This document shows, piece after piece, positions 52,965 to 62,762 of a DNA stretch of 64,000 nt. The notes under the pieces were generated by a model that searched no databases, was not told where the DNA came from, and saw only the letters and a program-made list of their open reading frames with translations. Where the stretch lies: contig NZ_OCMT01000003.1 in assembly GCF_900215335.1 (NCBI RefSeq), positions 372,001-436,000 on the forward strand. The letters are read 5' to 3'. Numbering within the stretch: position 1 is the first letter of the stretch; each line of letters opens with the position of its first letter. This DNA comes from Pedobacter xixiisoli. Its GTDB lineage: Bacteria; Bacteroidota; Bacteroidia; Sphingobacteriales; Sphingobacteriaceae. Made by a program: the position numbers and the translations under genes.

Positions 52965-53421
52965 TTATGAATATTAAAATTTGAAAGTGAAAGCCAGTAG
53001 CTCTTGGCTTTTTTAGTCCGGCTTTCCATTACTCCCGATGAAAAATCGGGATTCATTTCAATCGGGCTTATTTAACAAAGGTTTTTTTACAAAATCCAAC
53101 CACACTTGCCAATAAAGCTGATGCTGACCTGTAGCGAAGCGAAAAGCTACAAAGTAAAATAAATTCAGCATGACGGGACGCACATCTATCGTCAATGCTG
53201 CTACTCGACATTTGTAATGTCGAACTTCTTATCTCAGGATTATTTCATGAACTCTCTTTGCTCGGTTTGTAATCCTGTTGTATTAATTCGGATTAGAAAT
53301 CCGATGATACAGCTTCGGGATTGCAAATCCCGAAGAGCAGAAGAGCAGATGGTTTTAGCTACTCGTCATTCCCGCGTAGGCGGGAATCTTAATGCGATAT
53401 GGGGTAAGTTGTAAATTAGTG
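52965..53421. repeat. Gene-free region of mixed dispersed repeats
   Basis: Contains an ATCGGG/CCCGAT pair near 53034-53052, a module with TAAATTCAGCATGACGGGAC near 53159-53178 (inverted copy near 15345), the CGGATTAGAAATCCG and CGGGATTGCAAATCCCG palindromes near 53288-53330, and a CCCGCGTAGGCGGG hairpin near 53373. A 65-codon frame (53217-53414) spans these and is not credible as a gene. Confidence 0.55.
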
Positions 53422-54159
53422 TTACTTTACAACATACTTCCCGCCCACCTGCGTTACTTTTGCCATCTTTTTGTTCTTCTCAAAATAATCAAAACCTAGC
53501 TGCAAAGTTTTCCAAAATGCTACATGCTGTTGGTATTGTTTTGAATATTTAGACATATTCGCATTTGTCATCCTAAAAGGAAAAATATAAACTGGAATAT
53601 CTTTTTGACCACTATTTCTTGCCTCCACAGCTAAAACATAAACTTCCCTAATTTTATCATCCGTTAACGGAATACAGCCAATGGTTACACAGTCACCATG
53701 AATGTAAATATCTCCTCCTGTTTTTCTGTCTTTTCCGGTTCTTGCTTTATCTACCGCATTAGGATAATCAACACCTAAAGAAAGATGGTACAAACTCATC
53801 GGGTTAAATACATTGATTTTATAGAAACCTTCTGGCGTCTGTAAATCGCCCTCAATTGCTTTCGGACCTAAAGTGCCAGATTTGGCGCAAGCATTGTAAG
53901 TTTTAAAAAGTGTGAATTTATCTTGCTTTGCAGTCTTTAACCAAATTTCAACTTTTCCTTCGGCTTTGTAGGCATTCATTAGCATTTCAAATCCATCGCC
54001 AAAACCAGCTTTTTGTAGCTCCTTTTCTAAGAGTGTCCATTTCAAATCGTAGGCAGTTCTCACACGTTCAAACTTCAGCTGTTCTTGCTTAAAGCTTTTT
54101 TGAGCTTGCATAGGTAAGGTCATTGTTGCTAATGAGATAAATAGAATTAAGTATTTCAT
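53422..54159 (-). CDS. YafK-like L,D-transpeptidase family protein, exported
   Basis: A 245-residue protein with a signal peptide (about 1-18, ending MQAQ) and a YkuD-type catalytic domain (about 80-200). The active-site region reads IYIHGDCVTIGCIPLTDD, with the His and Cys of the HxxxxxxxGC pattern. E. coli YafK (DpaA) detaches Braun lipoprotein from peptidoglycan; Bacteroidota lack a clear Lpp, so the substrate here is open, possibly other peptidoglycan-linked proteins or crosslinks. The start at 54159 gives a proper signal peptide; an ATG at 54213 would add 18 odd residues. Confidence 0.87.
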   Translation of the reverse strand: MKYLILFISLATMTLPMQAQKSFKQEQLKFERVRTAYDLKWTLLEKELQKAGFGDGFEMLMNAYKAEGKVEIWLKTAKQDKFTLFKTYNACAKSGTLGPKAIEGDLQTPEGFYKINVFNPMSLYHLSLGVDYPNAVDKARTGKDRKTGGDIYIHGDCVTIGCIPLTDDKIREVYVLAVEARNSGQKDIPVYIFPFRMTNANMSKYSKQYQQHVAFWKTLQLGFDYFEKNKKMAKVTQVGGKYVVK

Positions 54160-54340
54160 ATAGATAGTTTGGTTTCTTAGGCAATTTACAATTTTACTTG
54201 GTTCATTAGTCATCAGTTCACTACTTCATTTGAATTTGAAAGTTAATGATTATAAGTACTCTAATCGGTCCTTGTTCTTTAATCTTTTTACTTTTCCCTT
54301 TCAACTTTTAACTTAAATATAGCATCTTTACAATTAGCGT

Positions 54341-56425
54341 ATGACTAGTTTCTTTTCGTTTTCTACATTAATTATTTTGCTTGCTTGCCTTGCTTTGGGA
54401 GCAGGTTATGCTTGGGTGTTGTATGGTGCCAATAAGAATCTAGATAAAAAACTACGAAGTGCGCTAGCTGCTACTAGAACTTTAACAGTAGCCGCATTAG
54501 TGTTTTTGCTACTTGCACCTTTAGTCCGTCGCATTAGCCATACGCCAGAAAAGCCTGTTATTGTCATTGCAAACGATAATTCTATATCTGTAAAAGCCAT
54601 ACAGCCATCAGGGTTTGATGCCAAAAAATACGAGCAAGATTTAAGGCAACTGGCGGATAAATTGAGCGAAAAATACGAAGTAAAAACCTACAGTTTTGGA
54701 GATAGTGTAAAGCAGGGTTTATCGTTTACGGGCACTGCCCAAATTAGTAACGGTACGGCATTGGTAAACCAACTGAATGATGAATTACTGAACAGAAATG
54801 TAGGCGCTATAATTATGGCAAGCGACGGGATTTTCAACCGTGGAGGAAATCCAATCTATGAACTTAACAAAATAAAAGCGCCGGTTTACACCATTGCCAT
54901 GGGCGATACCATCCCGAAAAGAGATGTTTTGGTGGCTAATGTAAATTACAATAACATCGTTTACCTCGATAATGAATTCACTTTAGACGTGCAAGTACAA
55001 GCTTTTGAAAGCAAGGGCGAAAATGTAAAATTGGCTGTACTCGAAAATGGTAAGCAGGTAGCAGAACAGTCTCTTGCTATTGGCAGTACTTCTTTTGTGA
55101 AGGATGCTCAAATCAAACTAAAAGCCAATAAAGTTGGGGTTCATCGTTATACGGTAAATGTTTCAACGGTTAAGAACGAAATCACGACCAAAAATAACAG
55201 TCAAACCATTTTTGTAGAAGTAATTGATGGACGTCAAAAAGTTTTGTTGGCTTCGGCCATACCGCATCCAGATTTGGCAACCTTTAAGCAAGCTATTGAG
55301 CTGAATAAACACTATGAAGTCAGTACTGCAATTGCTGAAGAATTGGAGCGTGTAGACGTGTATAAATACAATTTGGTAATCTTGTATCAGTTGCCAGCTG
55401 CAAATTATTCTGCAACATCCTTAATTAACAAAATAAAACAACAAAAAATTTCTGCTTGGTTTGTTCTGGGAGCACAAACGAACCTGCAAAGCTTCAATCA
55501 AATTCAGACTCAAATAAATTTTACTAGACCAAATGGTAGCTTACAAGAAGTATTTCCATATGATGAGAAAAACTTTACTGCTTATAATTTAAATAAGGAT
55601 GCGCTGAAACAATTGGATAGTTACGACCCGCTGCAAATTCCTTTTGCTAATATGATGATTAAAGGGAATTACACTGCGGTGCTCAATCAACGAATTGGAA
55701 AGGTAAATACGCAAAGTCCTTTGTTGTTTTTTGCAGAAGAAGATGGTAGAAAGCTAGGCTTTTTAATAGGAGAGGGGATTTGGAAATGGAAGTTGGAAGA
55801 AGCAAAAAATGAAAATAGCTATCCCTTGGTAGCAGAGCTGATTTCGAAAACGGTACAGTACCTTGCTGTGAAAGACGATAAGCGTAAATTCAAAGTTTAT
55901 ACCAATAAAAGTACTTTCGAAGAAAACGAAAATGTACTGCTCAATGCAACTTTGTATAATGATGCTTTCGAACCTGTGAACGCTTCCGAAGTAAAGATTC
56001 AAATCAAAAATTCGGAAGGTAAAGCATATCATTATACATTCTCAAAAGTAGGCAATGCTTATCAGCTAGATGCCGGTGCTTTACCACAGGGAAATTATAC
56101 TTATGCAGCTTCTACCAGTTTAGGTGATAAGAAATACATTGCTAACGGTGCATTTTATGTAAATGCAATAATTACAGAATATCAGCAGACTACCGCCAAT
56201 CATCAGTTGTTGAACACTATTGCGCAGCAAACGAAAGGTAAAATTTACATGCCAACAAATCTGTTAAACATTGTTGATGATTTGGAGAAGAGTGGTCAGG
56301 TGAAAACCATTACGTATGAAGACAGAAGATACGAAGAGATGATTAACCTAAAATGGATTTTTGCTGTTATCTTGGTGTTCTTGACTGTAGAATGGTTTTT
56401 TAGAAAACGTAATGGGGAAGCATAA
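54341..56425 (+). CDS. VWA-like membrane protein, conserved in Bacteroidota
   Basis: A 694-residue membrane protein: two N-terminal helices (about 5-27 and 42-62), a von Willebrand A-like domain (about 70-210) with MIDAS-type motifs DNSIS (DxSxS) and ASDG, a long beta-rich periplasmic part (about 215-660), and a C-terminal helix (about 670-688) ending in RKRNGEA. It resembles the BatA/BatB style and conserved Bacteroidota proteins without assigned function. Its stop overlaps the next ATG by one base. No MoxR ATPase is adjacent. Confidence 0.8.
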   Translation: MTSFFSFSTLIILLACLALGAGYAWVLYGANKNLDKKLRSALAATRTLTVAALVFLLLAPLVRRISHTPEKPVIVIANDNSISVKAIQPSGFDAKKYEQDLRQLADKLSEKYEVKTYSFGDSVKQGLSFTGTAQISNGTALVNQLNDELLNRNVGAIIMASDGIFNRGGNPIYELNKIKAPVYTIAMGDTIPKRDVLVANVNYNNIVYLDNEFTLDVQVQAFESKGENVKLAVLENGKQVAEQSLAIGSTSFVKDAQIKLKANKVGVHRYTVNVSTVKNEITTKNNSQTIFVEVIDGRQKVLLASAIPHPDLATFKQAIELNKHYEVSTAIAEELERVDVYKYNLVILYQLPAANYSATSLINKIKQQKISAWFVLGAQTNLQSFNQIQTQINFTRPNGSLQEVFPYDEKNFTAYNLNKDALKQLDSYDPLQIPFANMMIKGNYTAVLNQRIGKVNTQSPLLFFAEEDGRKLGFLIGEGIWKWKLEEAKNENSYPLVAELISKTVQYLAVKDDKRKFKVYTNKSTFEENENVLLNATLYNDAFEPVNASEVKIQIKNSEGKAYHYTFSKVGNAYQLDAGALPQGNYTYAASTSLGDKKYIANGAFYVNAIITEYQQTTANHQLLNTIAQQTKGKIYMPTNLLNIVDDLEKSGQVKTITYEDRRYEEMINLKWIFAVILVFLTVEWFFRKRNGEA

Positions 56426-57036
56426 TGGATTTTAATACCACTGATATCATTGAAGTATTAGGAACTATTTCCTTTGCTATTTCTGGTACATTTGCTGCGG
56501 TGCAGAAGCGATTAGATCCTTTTGGTGTGTTAATTATCGCTTTTGTAACTTCCATTGGCGGTGGTACGGTTAGAGATTTATTGTTGGGGGATACGCCAGT
56601 TGCTTGGATGCGTGATGTGAATTACTGTCTGCTAATTCTGGTTACGTCTATCCTTACACTTTTCTTCAAACATCAAATCAAAAAGTTTAAAGTAACCTTG
56701 TTTCTGTTCGACTCACTTGGATTGGGCCTGTTTACTTTGGTAGGGGTGCAAAAAGGCATCGTTTTTGGCTTAGAACCAGGGATGTGCGTTGCCTTAGGTA
56801 CAATTACAGGGTGTTTTGGAGGGGTAATTAGAGATACCTTGCTAAATACCATTCCATTAATTTTTAGAAAGGAAATTTATGCTACCGCCTGCATTGCCGG
56901 TGGTGCATTATATTTTGGTTTGTTAGAATTGAGTTTAAAAGCAGATATCGCCAAGATAGTTGTGATTGTTTTTATCGTTACCTTAAGGGTTGTTGTCGTT
57001 CGCTATAAGTTGGCCTTGCCAAGGTTTGGGTATTGA
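56425..57036 (+). CDS. TRIC-type trimeric cation channel family protein (YadS/YicG-like)
   Basis: A 203-residue membrane protein of the UPF0126 family with seven expected helices in two homologous halves, each with a Gly-rich kink: SIGGGTVRDLLLGDTP (about 46-61) and CFGGVIRDTLLNTIP (about 132-146). Prokaryotic TRIC proteins are homotrimeric channels for monovalent cations; glycine transport has also been proposed. The ATG shares its A with the upstream stop, implying coupled translation. Confidence 0.9.
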   Translation: MDFNTTDIIEVLGTISFAISGTFAAVQKRLDPFGVLIIAFVTSIGGGTVRDLLLGDTPVAWMRDVNYCLLILVTSILTLFFKHQIKKFKVTLFLFDSLGLGLFTLVGVQKGIVFGLEPGMCVALGTITGCFGGVIRDTLLNTIPLIFRKEIYATACIAGGALYFGLLELSLKADIAKIVVIVFIVTLRVVVVRYKLALPRFGY

Positions 57037-57060
57037 TTAAGAAATGCATCATTAACTTTC

Positions 57061-57192
57061 TTTAGATCATAGTGAGCAGCCGAAGCGCTACGAAGTAAAA
57101 TCTTTGAATTATTAAGCTGTCGTAACGAAGAGGAAGATTTAACTTCGTTGTTTTGCAATTCTCCGCTCGCTTCGCTGCGGTCGAAATGACGA
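57061..57192. repeat. REP-like repeat pair
   Basis: AGCAGCCGAAGCGCTACGAAG and CGCTTCGCTGCGGTCGAAAT-type blocks in inverted order, in the convergent gap between the TRIC gene and the next minus-strand gene. Confidence 0.5.
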
Positions 57193-57223
57193 TATCATAA
57201 CGTCCCTCTAATGTCATTAAGCT

Positions 57224-57721
57224 TTAATGATAAAGAAACTCCTTCAGCTTCCCGTTTTTCGAAGCGTCATAAAGCTGCCAAAGCTCTTTTGTCCAGCTTT
57301 TATTATCACTTTGTTGGTAAAGATAGGGAAGTACTATATTCATCGCTCCTAAAGCTTGTGTTCGCTTTTCTTTTTCTGCTGGATGTTCTAGTGAGAATTT
57401 AGTTAATGCCGCCATGTACATCAGCAGCAAATCAGAATCGGTATTGAAAAAGCTAGTTTCCTTTTCTTCGAGATAAAAAATATAGTCGGGAGTGCCATTC
57501 ATCCACTCTATCAAAAACTGTCCTGCATTATTTCTAGCTTTGTTTTTTTTGTCTATCGGAGTTTTAAAAAGATATGCTACCACTTTAATAACGGTAGGTT
57601 CTGCCTGCTTGTAGCTAACCCTTTTGTTTAATTTTACAGTTTTTAGGTTGGGAAGTTCTTGCCCGTAAGCGTAACTTTTAATGGAGAATAAAAGGAAAAA
57701 TACAAAAATGGTTTTCCTCAT
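57224..57721 (-). CDS. Exported protein of unknown function
   Basis: A 165-residue protein with a signal peptide (about 1-20, ending YGQE) and an otherwise helical, soluble body containing FLIEWMNGTPDYIF and LPYLYQQSDNKSWTKELW. I recognise no domain; the fold could be TPR- or ARM-like. It lies 41 bases downstream of the divIC-like gene on the same strand and may be cotranscribed with it. Confidence 0.72.
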   Translation of the reverse strand: MRKTIFVFFLLFSIKSYAYGQELPNLKTVKLNKRVSYKQAEPTVIKVVAYLFKTPIDKKNKARNNAGQFLIEWMNGTPDYIFYLEEKETSFFNTDSDLLLMYMAALTKFSLEHPAEKEKRTQALGAMNIVLPYLYQQSDNKSWTKELWQLYDASKNGKLKEFLYH

Positions 57722-57762
57722 GGGAGCAATTTTTATTTCAATCTAAAATAGGAAAAAAGAAG

Positions 57763-58062
57763 CTATTTTTTCTCTTCTTCTTTCACAATTACAAACACGT
57801 CCTCGTTTGCCTTTTTCATGAAATATTTCTCTCTAGCAAATTTTTCGGCACTATTTAAATTGCTATCTAGCTCTTTTAAATCTTTCTTCACTAAAGCAAT
57901 CTCTTTAGTATAGAAGTCTTTTTCCTGCTGCATTTTGTTTACTTGCGCATTGTATTCATATTGCGCAATAATATCATTTTTATCGAAAAAAAGCATCCAT
58001 ACACCAAATGCGGCAATGGCAAGGAAATATTTATTGCGGAAAAGGTCTATTAATCGCTTCAT
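57763..58062 (-). CDS. Septum formation initiator family protein (FtsB/DivIC-like)
   Basis: A 99-residue bitopic membrane protein: short cytoplasmic N-terminus, one helix (about 10-26), then a periplasmic coiled coil (about 32-80) with the family segment ARExYxMKKxxE at the end (AREKYFMKKANEDVFV). FtsB/DivIC works with FtsL and FtsQ/DivIB in the divisome. It lies near eno, a pairing seen in many bacteria (eno-ftsB). TACTTTTG ends 5 bases before the ATG. Confidence 0.88.
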   Translation of the reverse strand: MKRLIDLFRNKYFLAIAAFGVWMLFFDKNDIIAQYEYNAQVNKMQQEKDFYTKEIALVKKDLKELDSNLNSAEKFAREKYFMKKANEDVFVIVKEEEKK

Positions 58063-58067
58063 TAATT

Positions 58068-58075
58068 CAAAAGTA
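58068..58075 (-). promoter_or_regulatory. -7 element of the divIC-like gene, leaderless geometry
   Basis: TACTTTTG on the minus strand with 5 bases to the ATG. Confidence 0.5.
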
Positions 58076-58147
58076 AAAATTAAAAAATCAAAATACGTAA
58101 GTGGCTCACATTTAAATGTCGATTTTTCAAATGCGATAAAATAAAAA

Positions 58148-58176
58148 ACATCCGAAGGTTTTAAATCTTCGGATGT
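58148..58176 (-). terminator. Terminator of eno
   Basis: Perfect 10-bp stem ACATCCGAAG/CTTCGGATGT followed by TTTTTTA on the minus strand. Confidence 0.8.
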
Positions 58177-58215
58177 TCTACAAATGTATTTTATTAACTT
58201 GTTAACACTGATCTA

Positions 58216-58270
58216 GTGTCACATTGAGCCTGTCGAAACGTCTTTGTCCTTCAATGAGTTCAGGATGACG
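58216..58270. repeat. Diverged REP-like hairpin
   Basis: TGAGCCTGTCGAA and TTCAGGATGAC parts relate it to the copies around the GIY-YIG remnant at 51.5-52.1 kb. Confidence 0.5.
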
Positions 58271-58284
58271 CAGCCAGACACAAT

Positions 58285-59661
<1,377 letters not shown>

Positions 59662-59717
59662 TTAAACTTAGGTAAACAATTGGTATTTTTTTATCAGCCT
59701 TATTGGATTTTGAGGAA

Positions 59718-59956
59718 TAAAAAAAGGCAGCTACTTTTCAGTAAACTGCCTCTCCATAGGTAACTGATAATTTTTTTGAATTAAGAACGTTTTACGTTGT
59801 GTTGGGTGAGGGTTTACAATGAGCACCTCTTCCTAATCCTTCCTTAAAAGATAGTGGGGAACTATCTCCTAACAAAAGTCGTTTAATCAATAAATGTAAT
59901 CGGAGATTAACCGTTTATAAACGGTTATATTCGACTAAACCCCCTTAGCGGCTTTT
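59718..59956 (-). ncRNA. Predicted small RNA of about 240 nt, family unknown
   Basis: A minus-strand unit with all parts of an RNA gene: a promoter-like TTG (59990-59992), 19 bases, then TAAATTTTG (59970-59962); several hairpins, including CCTTA/TAAGG at the 5' end, the perfect palindrome AACCGTTTATAAACGGTT and AGATAGT/ACTATCT; and a terminator. No credible peptide is encoded. Its sequence does not show tmRNA, RNase P or SRP hallmarks. A 6S-type RNA or an RNA regulating eno are possibilities I cannot decide between. Ends are estimates. Confidence 0.5.
59725..59751 (-). terminator. Terminator of the predicted small RNA
   Basis: AGGCAG/CTGCCT stem followed on the minus strand by seven T and located upstream of the eno promoter. 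Confidence 0.7.
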
Positions 59957-59961
59957 AAGGA

Positions 59962-59970
59962 CAAAATTTA
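59962..59970 (-). promoter_or_regulatory. Promoter of the predicted small RNA
   Basis: TAAATTTTG (one base longer than TAnnTTTG) with TTG 19 bases upstream at 59990-59992. Confidence 0.4.
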
Positions 59971-60007
59971 TTTGTAGTTTTATTAGGTACAAGCCGATAT
60001 AATAACT

Positions 60008-60355
60008 ATGATTCGAATTTGCTTAGATTGCCACACCGAGATAAAAGGACGTGCGGACAAGAAGTTTTGTGATGATCAATGCCGTAATAATTATAACAAT
60101 AAACGTAAGAGTGAGGACGGAGTATTTGTTAAAAAAATCAATCAAATCTTAAATAAAAACCGAAGATTATTGAAAGATGAGAACAATGCAGGTAATAGTA
60201 ACGTAAAAAAAGATAGTTTAGCAAAGAAAGGTTTTGATTTCGATTACCATACCCACTATTATCTTGCAGATACAGGAAATGTCTACGTTTTCTGTTATGA
60301 GTATGGATATATGTTCGCCCAAAACGATGATGTGATATTGTTAAAAAAGGAATAA
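60008..60355 (+). CDS. Zinc-ribbon-like small protein, conserved in Bacteroidota
   Basis: A 115-residue protein with an N-terminal Cys cluster, CLDC (5-8) and CDDQC (21-25), that probably binds zinc (CLDCHTEIKGRADKKFCDDQC region). A Lys/Asn-rich middle (about 26-70) follows, then a C-terminal beta part YHTHYYLADTGNVYVFCYEY. I have no functional name; the type is common in this phylum. The basic centre would suit nucleic acid binding, but this is not shown. It is divergent from the predicted RNA. Confidence 0.75.
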   Translation: MIRICLDCHTEIKGRADKKFCDDQCRNNYNNKRKSEDGVFVKKINQILNKNRRLLKDENNAGNSNVKKDSLAKKGFDFDYHTHYYLADTGNVYVFCYEYGYMFAQNDDVILLKKE

Positions 60356-60373
60356 AAGCTAGGTGATGATTTC

Positions 60374-60381
60374 TAACTTTG
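60374..60381 (+). promoter_or_regulatory. -7 element of the YeeE/YedE operon
   Basis: TAACTTTG, 16 bases before the ATG at 60398. Confidence 0.55.
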
Positions 60382-60397
60382 GGAGAAAATTTCGCAT

Positions 60398-60961
60398 ATG
60401 TTAGATTTTATCAAAGAACCTTGGCCTTGGTATATTGCCGGACCATTGATTGGACTTACTGTACCCGCTCTCTTAATTCTAGGCAACAAATCTTTCGGAA
60501 TCAGTTCTTCCTTAAGACATATCTGCGCAGCCTGCATCCCTGCTGATATCAATTTTTTTAAGTATGATTGGAAAAAGGAAGTGTGGAATCTATTCTTTGT
60601 CTTTGGTATATTCTTGGGAGGTATTATTGCCATACAATTTTTGGCCGATCCAAATCCAGTACAAGTAAATGTCAAACTGGTAAAAGAACTGGGTGAATAC
60701 CGTATTGCTAATTTTAATTACTTGGTGCCAATAGATGTAATGAGCTGGAATTCTCTGTTAACTCTTCGAGGATTCTTGCTCATGGTAGTCGGTGGGTTTT
60801 TGGTGGGTTTTGGCACTCGGTATGCAGGTGGTTGTACAAGTGGTCATGCCATTATGGGCTTGTCCAATTTACAATGGCCATCGTTAGTTGCCACCATTTG
60901 TTTTATGGTTGGAGGTTTTGTGATGGCTAACCTTTTATTGCCAGTCATTTTATCCTTATAA
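60398..60961 (+). CDS. YeeE/YedE family sulfur transporter, first half
   Basis: A 187-residue membrane protein with about five helices and the family signature [19 protein letters not shown] (about 140-158), whose Cys is central to passage of sulfur species in TsuA-type transporters. Full-length YeeE/TsuA has two such halves; here they are split in two adjacent genes (next start 2 bases after this stop). Thiosulfate or another sulfur compound is the likely substrate. The MBL-rhodanese protein at 46 kb could process what is imported. Confidence 0.88.
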   Translation: MLDFIKEPWPWYIAGPLIGLTVPALLILGNKSFGISSSLRHICAACIPADINFFKYDWKKEVWNLFFVFGIFLGGIIAIQFLADPNPVQVNVKLVKELGEYRIANFNYLVPIDVMSWNSLLTLRGFLLMVVGGFLVGFGTRYAGGCTSGHAIMGLSNLQWPSLVATICFMVGGFVMANLLLPVILSL

Positions 60962-60963
60962 AG

Positions 60964-61398
60964 ATGGAGAATAGAAATACAAATTGGTTGGCTAACCTAA
61001 AATACTTATTGGTGGGTGCCTTATTCGGAATCGTATTTGTGAAAGCGGAGATTGTAAGTTGGTTCCGCATTCAAGAGATGTTCAGGTTACAATCTTTTCA
61101 TATGTATGGCGTAATTGGAAGTGCGGTTTTAGTGGGGATGATTTCTGTATGGTTAATTAAAAAGTTTAAAGTGAAAACGTTAAATGGTGAACCGATTACC
61201 TTACAGGCAAAGCAATTTAACAAAGGTCAAATTTATGGAGGGCTACTTTTTGGTTTTGGCTGGGCAATGACAGGCGCTTGTCCAGGACCATTGTTTGCAC
61301 AAATTGGAACAGGTGCAACAGTAATTGTTGTTACTTTGCTAAGCGCAATTGCAGGGACTTGGTTTTATGGATTAATGAAAGATAAATTGCCACATTAA
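60964..61398 (+). CDS. YeeE/YedE family sulfur transporter, second half (DUF6691-type)
   Basis: A 144-residue membrane protein with about four helices and the second signature GFGWAMTGACPGPLFAQIG (about 97-115), with the matching Cys. It pairs with the preceding gene, 2 bases apart, to make a two-subunit counterpart of TsuA. The stop is directly followed by the ATG of the SDR gene with no gap. Confidence 0.88.
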   Translation: MENRNTNWLANLKYLLVGALFGIVFVKAEIVSWFRIQEMFRLQSFHMYGVIGSAVLVGMISVWLIKKFKVKTLNGEPITLQAKQFNKGQIYGGLLFGFGWAMTGACPGPLFAQIGTGATVIVVTLLSAIAGTWFYGLMKDKLPH

Positions 61399-62136
61399 AT
61401 GGAAGAAATACTAATTATTACTGGAGGCAGTAAGGGAATAGGAGAAGGAATTATTGAAGCTTATTTGTCTAATGGCACAACTGTGTTTTCGATTTCGAGG
61501 ACAACCAACATAGAGTTGAGCAAAAGAGGAGTAACTCAAATAGAACTAGATTTAACCGAGACTGATAAAATAGAACTTGAATTGCTAAGAGTTTTTAAGC
61601 TATTGGATATGACAAAGGTTGCTAAAATTACCCTGATTAATAATGCGGGTACTTTAGGGAAAATCGGACCTCTTGAAAAACTAGATGCAACAACGATAGC
61701 ACAAACTATTCAATTAAATGCTGCAGTTCCCTTTATACTGAGTTCGGCGTTTATCAGTTATTTTCAAGATTGGGAATCGGATAAAACGATTATTAATATT
61801 ACTTCTGGCGCAGCATTGAAACCTTATTTTGGTTGGTCTATTTACTGTAGTAGTAAAGCAGCAATTAATATGCTAACCCAAACCATTGCGTTAGAGCAGG
61901 CGGATAGAAAGAATGCCGTGAAGGCTTTAGCTATTGCGCCAGGAGTGGTAGATACCGCTATGCAAGCAGAAATTCGCCGAAGCAATAAAAGTGATTTTAA
62001 AGATATTGATCGATTTATTTCCCTTAAGAAAGATGGAGCCTTGAACGATGTTTTAACTGTAGGCAAGAAAATATTCGAGATGGATAACGATTCGAGTTTA
62101 CAAAGTGGTGCTATTTTAAGGGTTGGAGGTAATTAA
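61399..62136 (+). CDS. Short-chain dehydrogenase/reductase (benzil/sepiapterin reductase-like)
   Basis: A 245-residue SDR with TGGSKGIGEGI (about 8-18), NNAG (about 82), and catalytic residues in SGAALKP...YCSSKAA (Tyr about 152, Lys about 156). The pattern (LSKRGVTQIELDL, VDTAMQAEIR) is closest to the YueD/benzil reductase and sepiapterin reductase group. The substrate is unknown. It is the third gene of the YeeE/YedE operon with zero spacing, though a functional link is not evident. Confidence 0.87.
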   Translation: MEEILIITGGSKGIGEGIIEAYLSNGTTVFSISRTTNIELSKRGVTQIELDLTETDKIELELLRVFKLLDMTKVAKITLINNAGTLGKIGPLEKLDATTIAQTIQLNAAVPFILSSAFISYFQDWESDKTIINITSGAALKPYFGWSIYCSSKAAINMLTQTIALEQADRKNAVKALAIAPGVVDTAMQAEIRRSNKSDFKDIDRFISLKKDGALNDVLTVGKKIFEMDNDSSLQSGAILRVGGN

Positions 62137-62192
62137 ATCTAAGCGAAAACATTTTTCAAATTTCAATGTTCTCTTTATCAACTAAAAACTAA

Positions 62193-62663
62193 ATGGAAAA
62201 AATGAGAATTATTGGTGCATTAATCATATCAGCGTGTTTGTTCTCTTGCCAAGAAAGAACCAAGGTAACTGGGAAAAAAGATAAAAACGATACCACAGCA
62301 ACAAATATTCCTGTTGCCGAGCAAACTTGCTACGCCTATGTTAAAGGTAAAGATACTGCGCAGTTAACTTTAATTACTACTGGTATAGTTTCTACTGGCG
62401 AACTCAATTATAAGTGGTTCGAAAAAGATAAAAATATGGGCAGTATTGAAGGCGAAATGCATGGAGATACTTTAATTGCTAATTATACTTTTAATTCGGA
62501 AGGAAAACAATCCGTTCGTCAAGTGGTTTTGCTTAAAAAAGGTGATCAATTTGTGGAAGGATTTGGTGACGTGGAAGAAAAAGATGGCAAAGTTAGGTTT
62601 AAAGACTTGTCTAAAGTGACATTTGATAATGCTATTGTCTTTGAAAAAACCGTTTGTAAATAA
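62193..62663 (+). CDS. Lipoprotein of unknown function
   Basis: A 156-residue protein with a lipoprotein signal (lipobox LFSC, Cys about 19; the start may be the second Met at 62202). The mature part has a Lys/Thr-rich linker and a beta-rich domain with GTEL-like repeats such as GELNYKWFEKDKNMGSIEGE and DTLIANYTFNSEGKQS, a pattern seen in many small Bacteroidota lipoproteins. No function is known. It stands alone, 56 bases after the SDR gene. Confidence 0.8.
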   Translation: MEKMRIIGALIISACLFSCQERTKVTGKKDKNDTTATNIPVAEQTCYAYVKGKDTAQLTLITTGIVSTGELNYKWFEKDKNMGSIEGEMHGDTLIANYTFNSEGKQSVRQVVLLKKGDQFVEGFGDVEEKDGKVRFKDLSKVTFDNAIVFEKTVCK

Positions 62664-62734
62664 TTAGAGGAACACTCTTCTAGTAACAAAAATGTAATTT
62701 TAGCCAGAGTTTAAGTTCGCACTAATACTTTGCG

Positions 62735-62742
62735 TATTTTTG
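62735..62742 (+). promoter_or_regulatory. -7 element of the 7TM-DISM sensor gene
   Basis: TATTTTTG fits TAnnTTTG, 20 bases before the ATG at 62763. Confidence 0.45.
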
Positions 62743-62762
62743 TGGGCTCTCCTCAAAAACGT

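Noticed and set aside
53217..53414. 65-codon plus-strand frame
   Set aside because: It runs across known repeat palindromes and a CCCGC hairpin, so the open frame is accidental.
59718..59956. tmRNA, RNase P RNA or SRP RNA
   Set aside because: No tRNA-like end, tag frame, conserved RNase P core or GGAA-type SRP helix could be found in the sequence.
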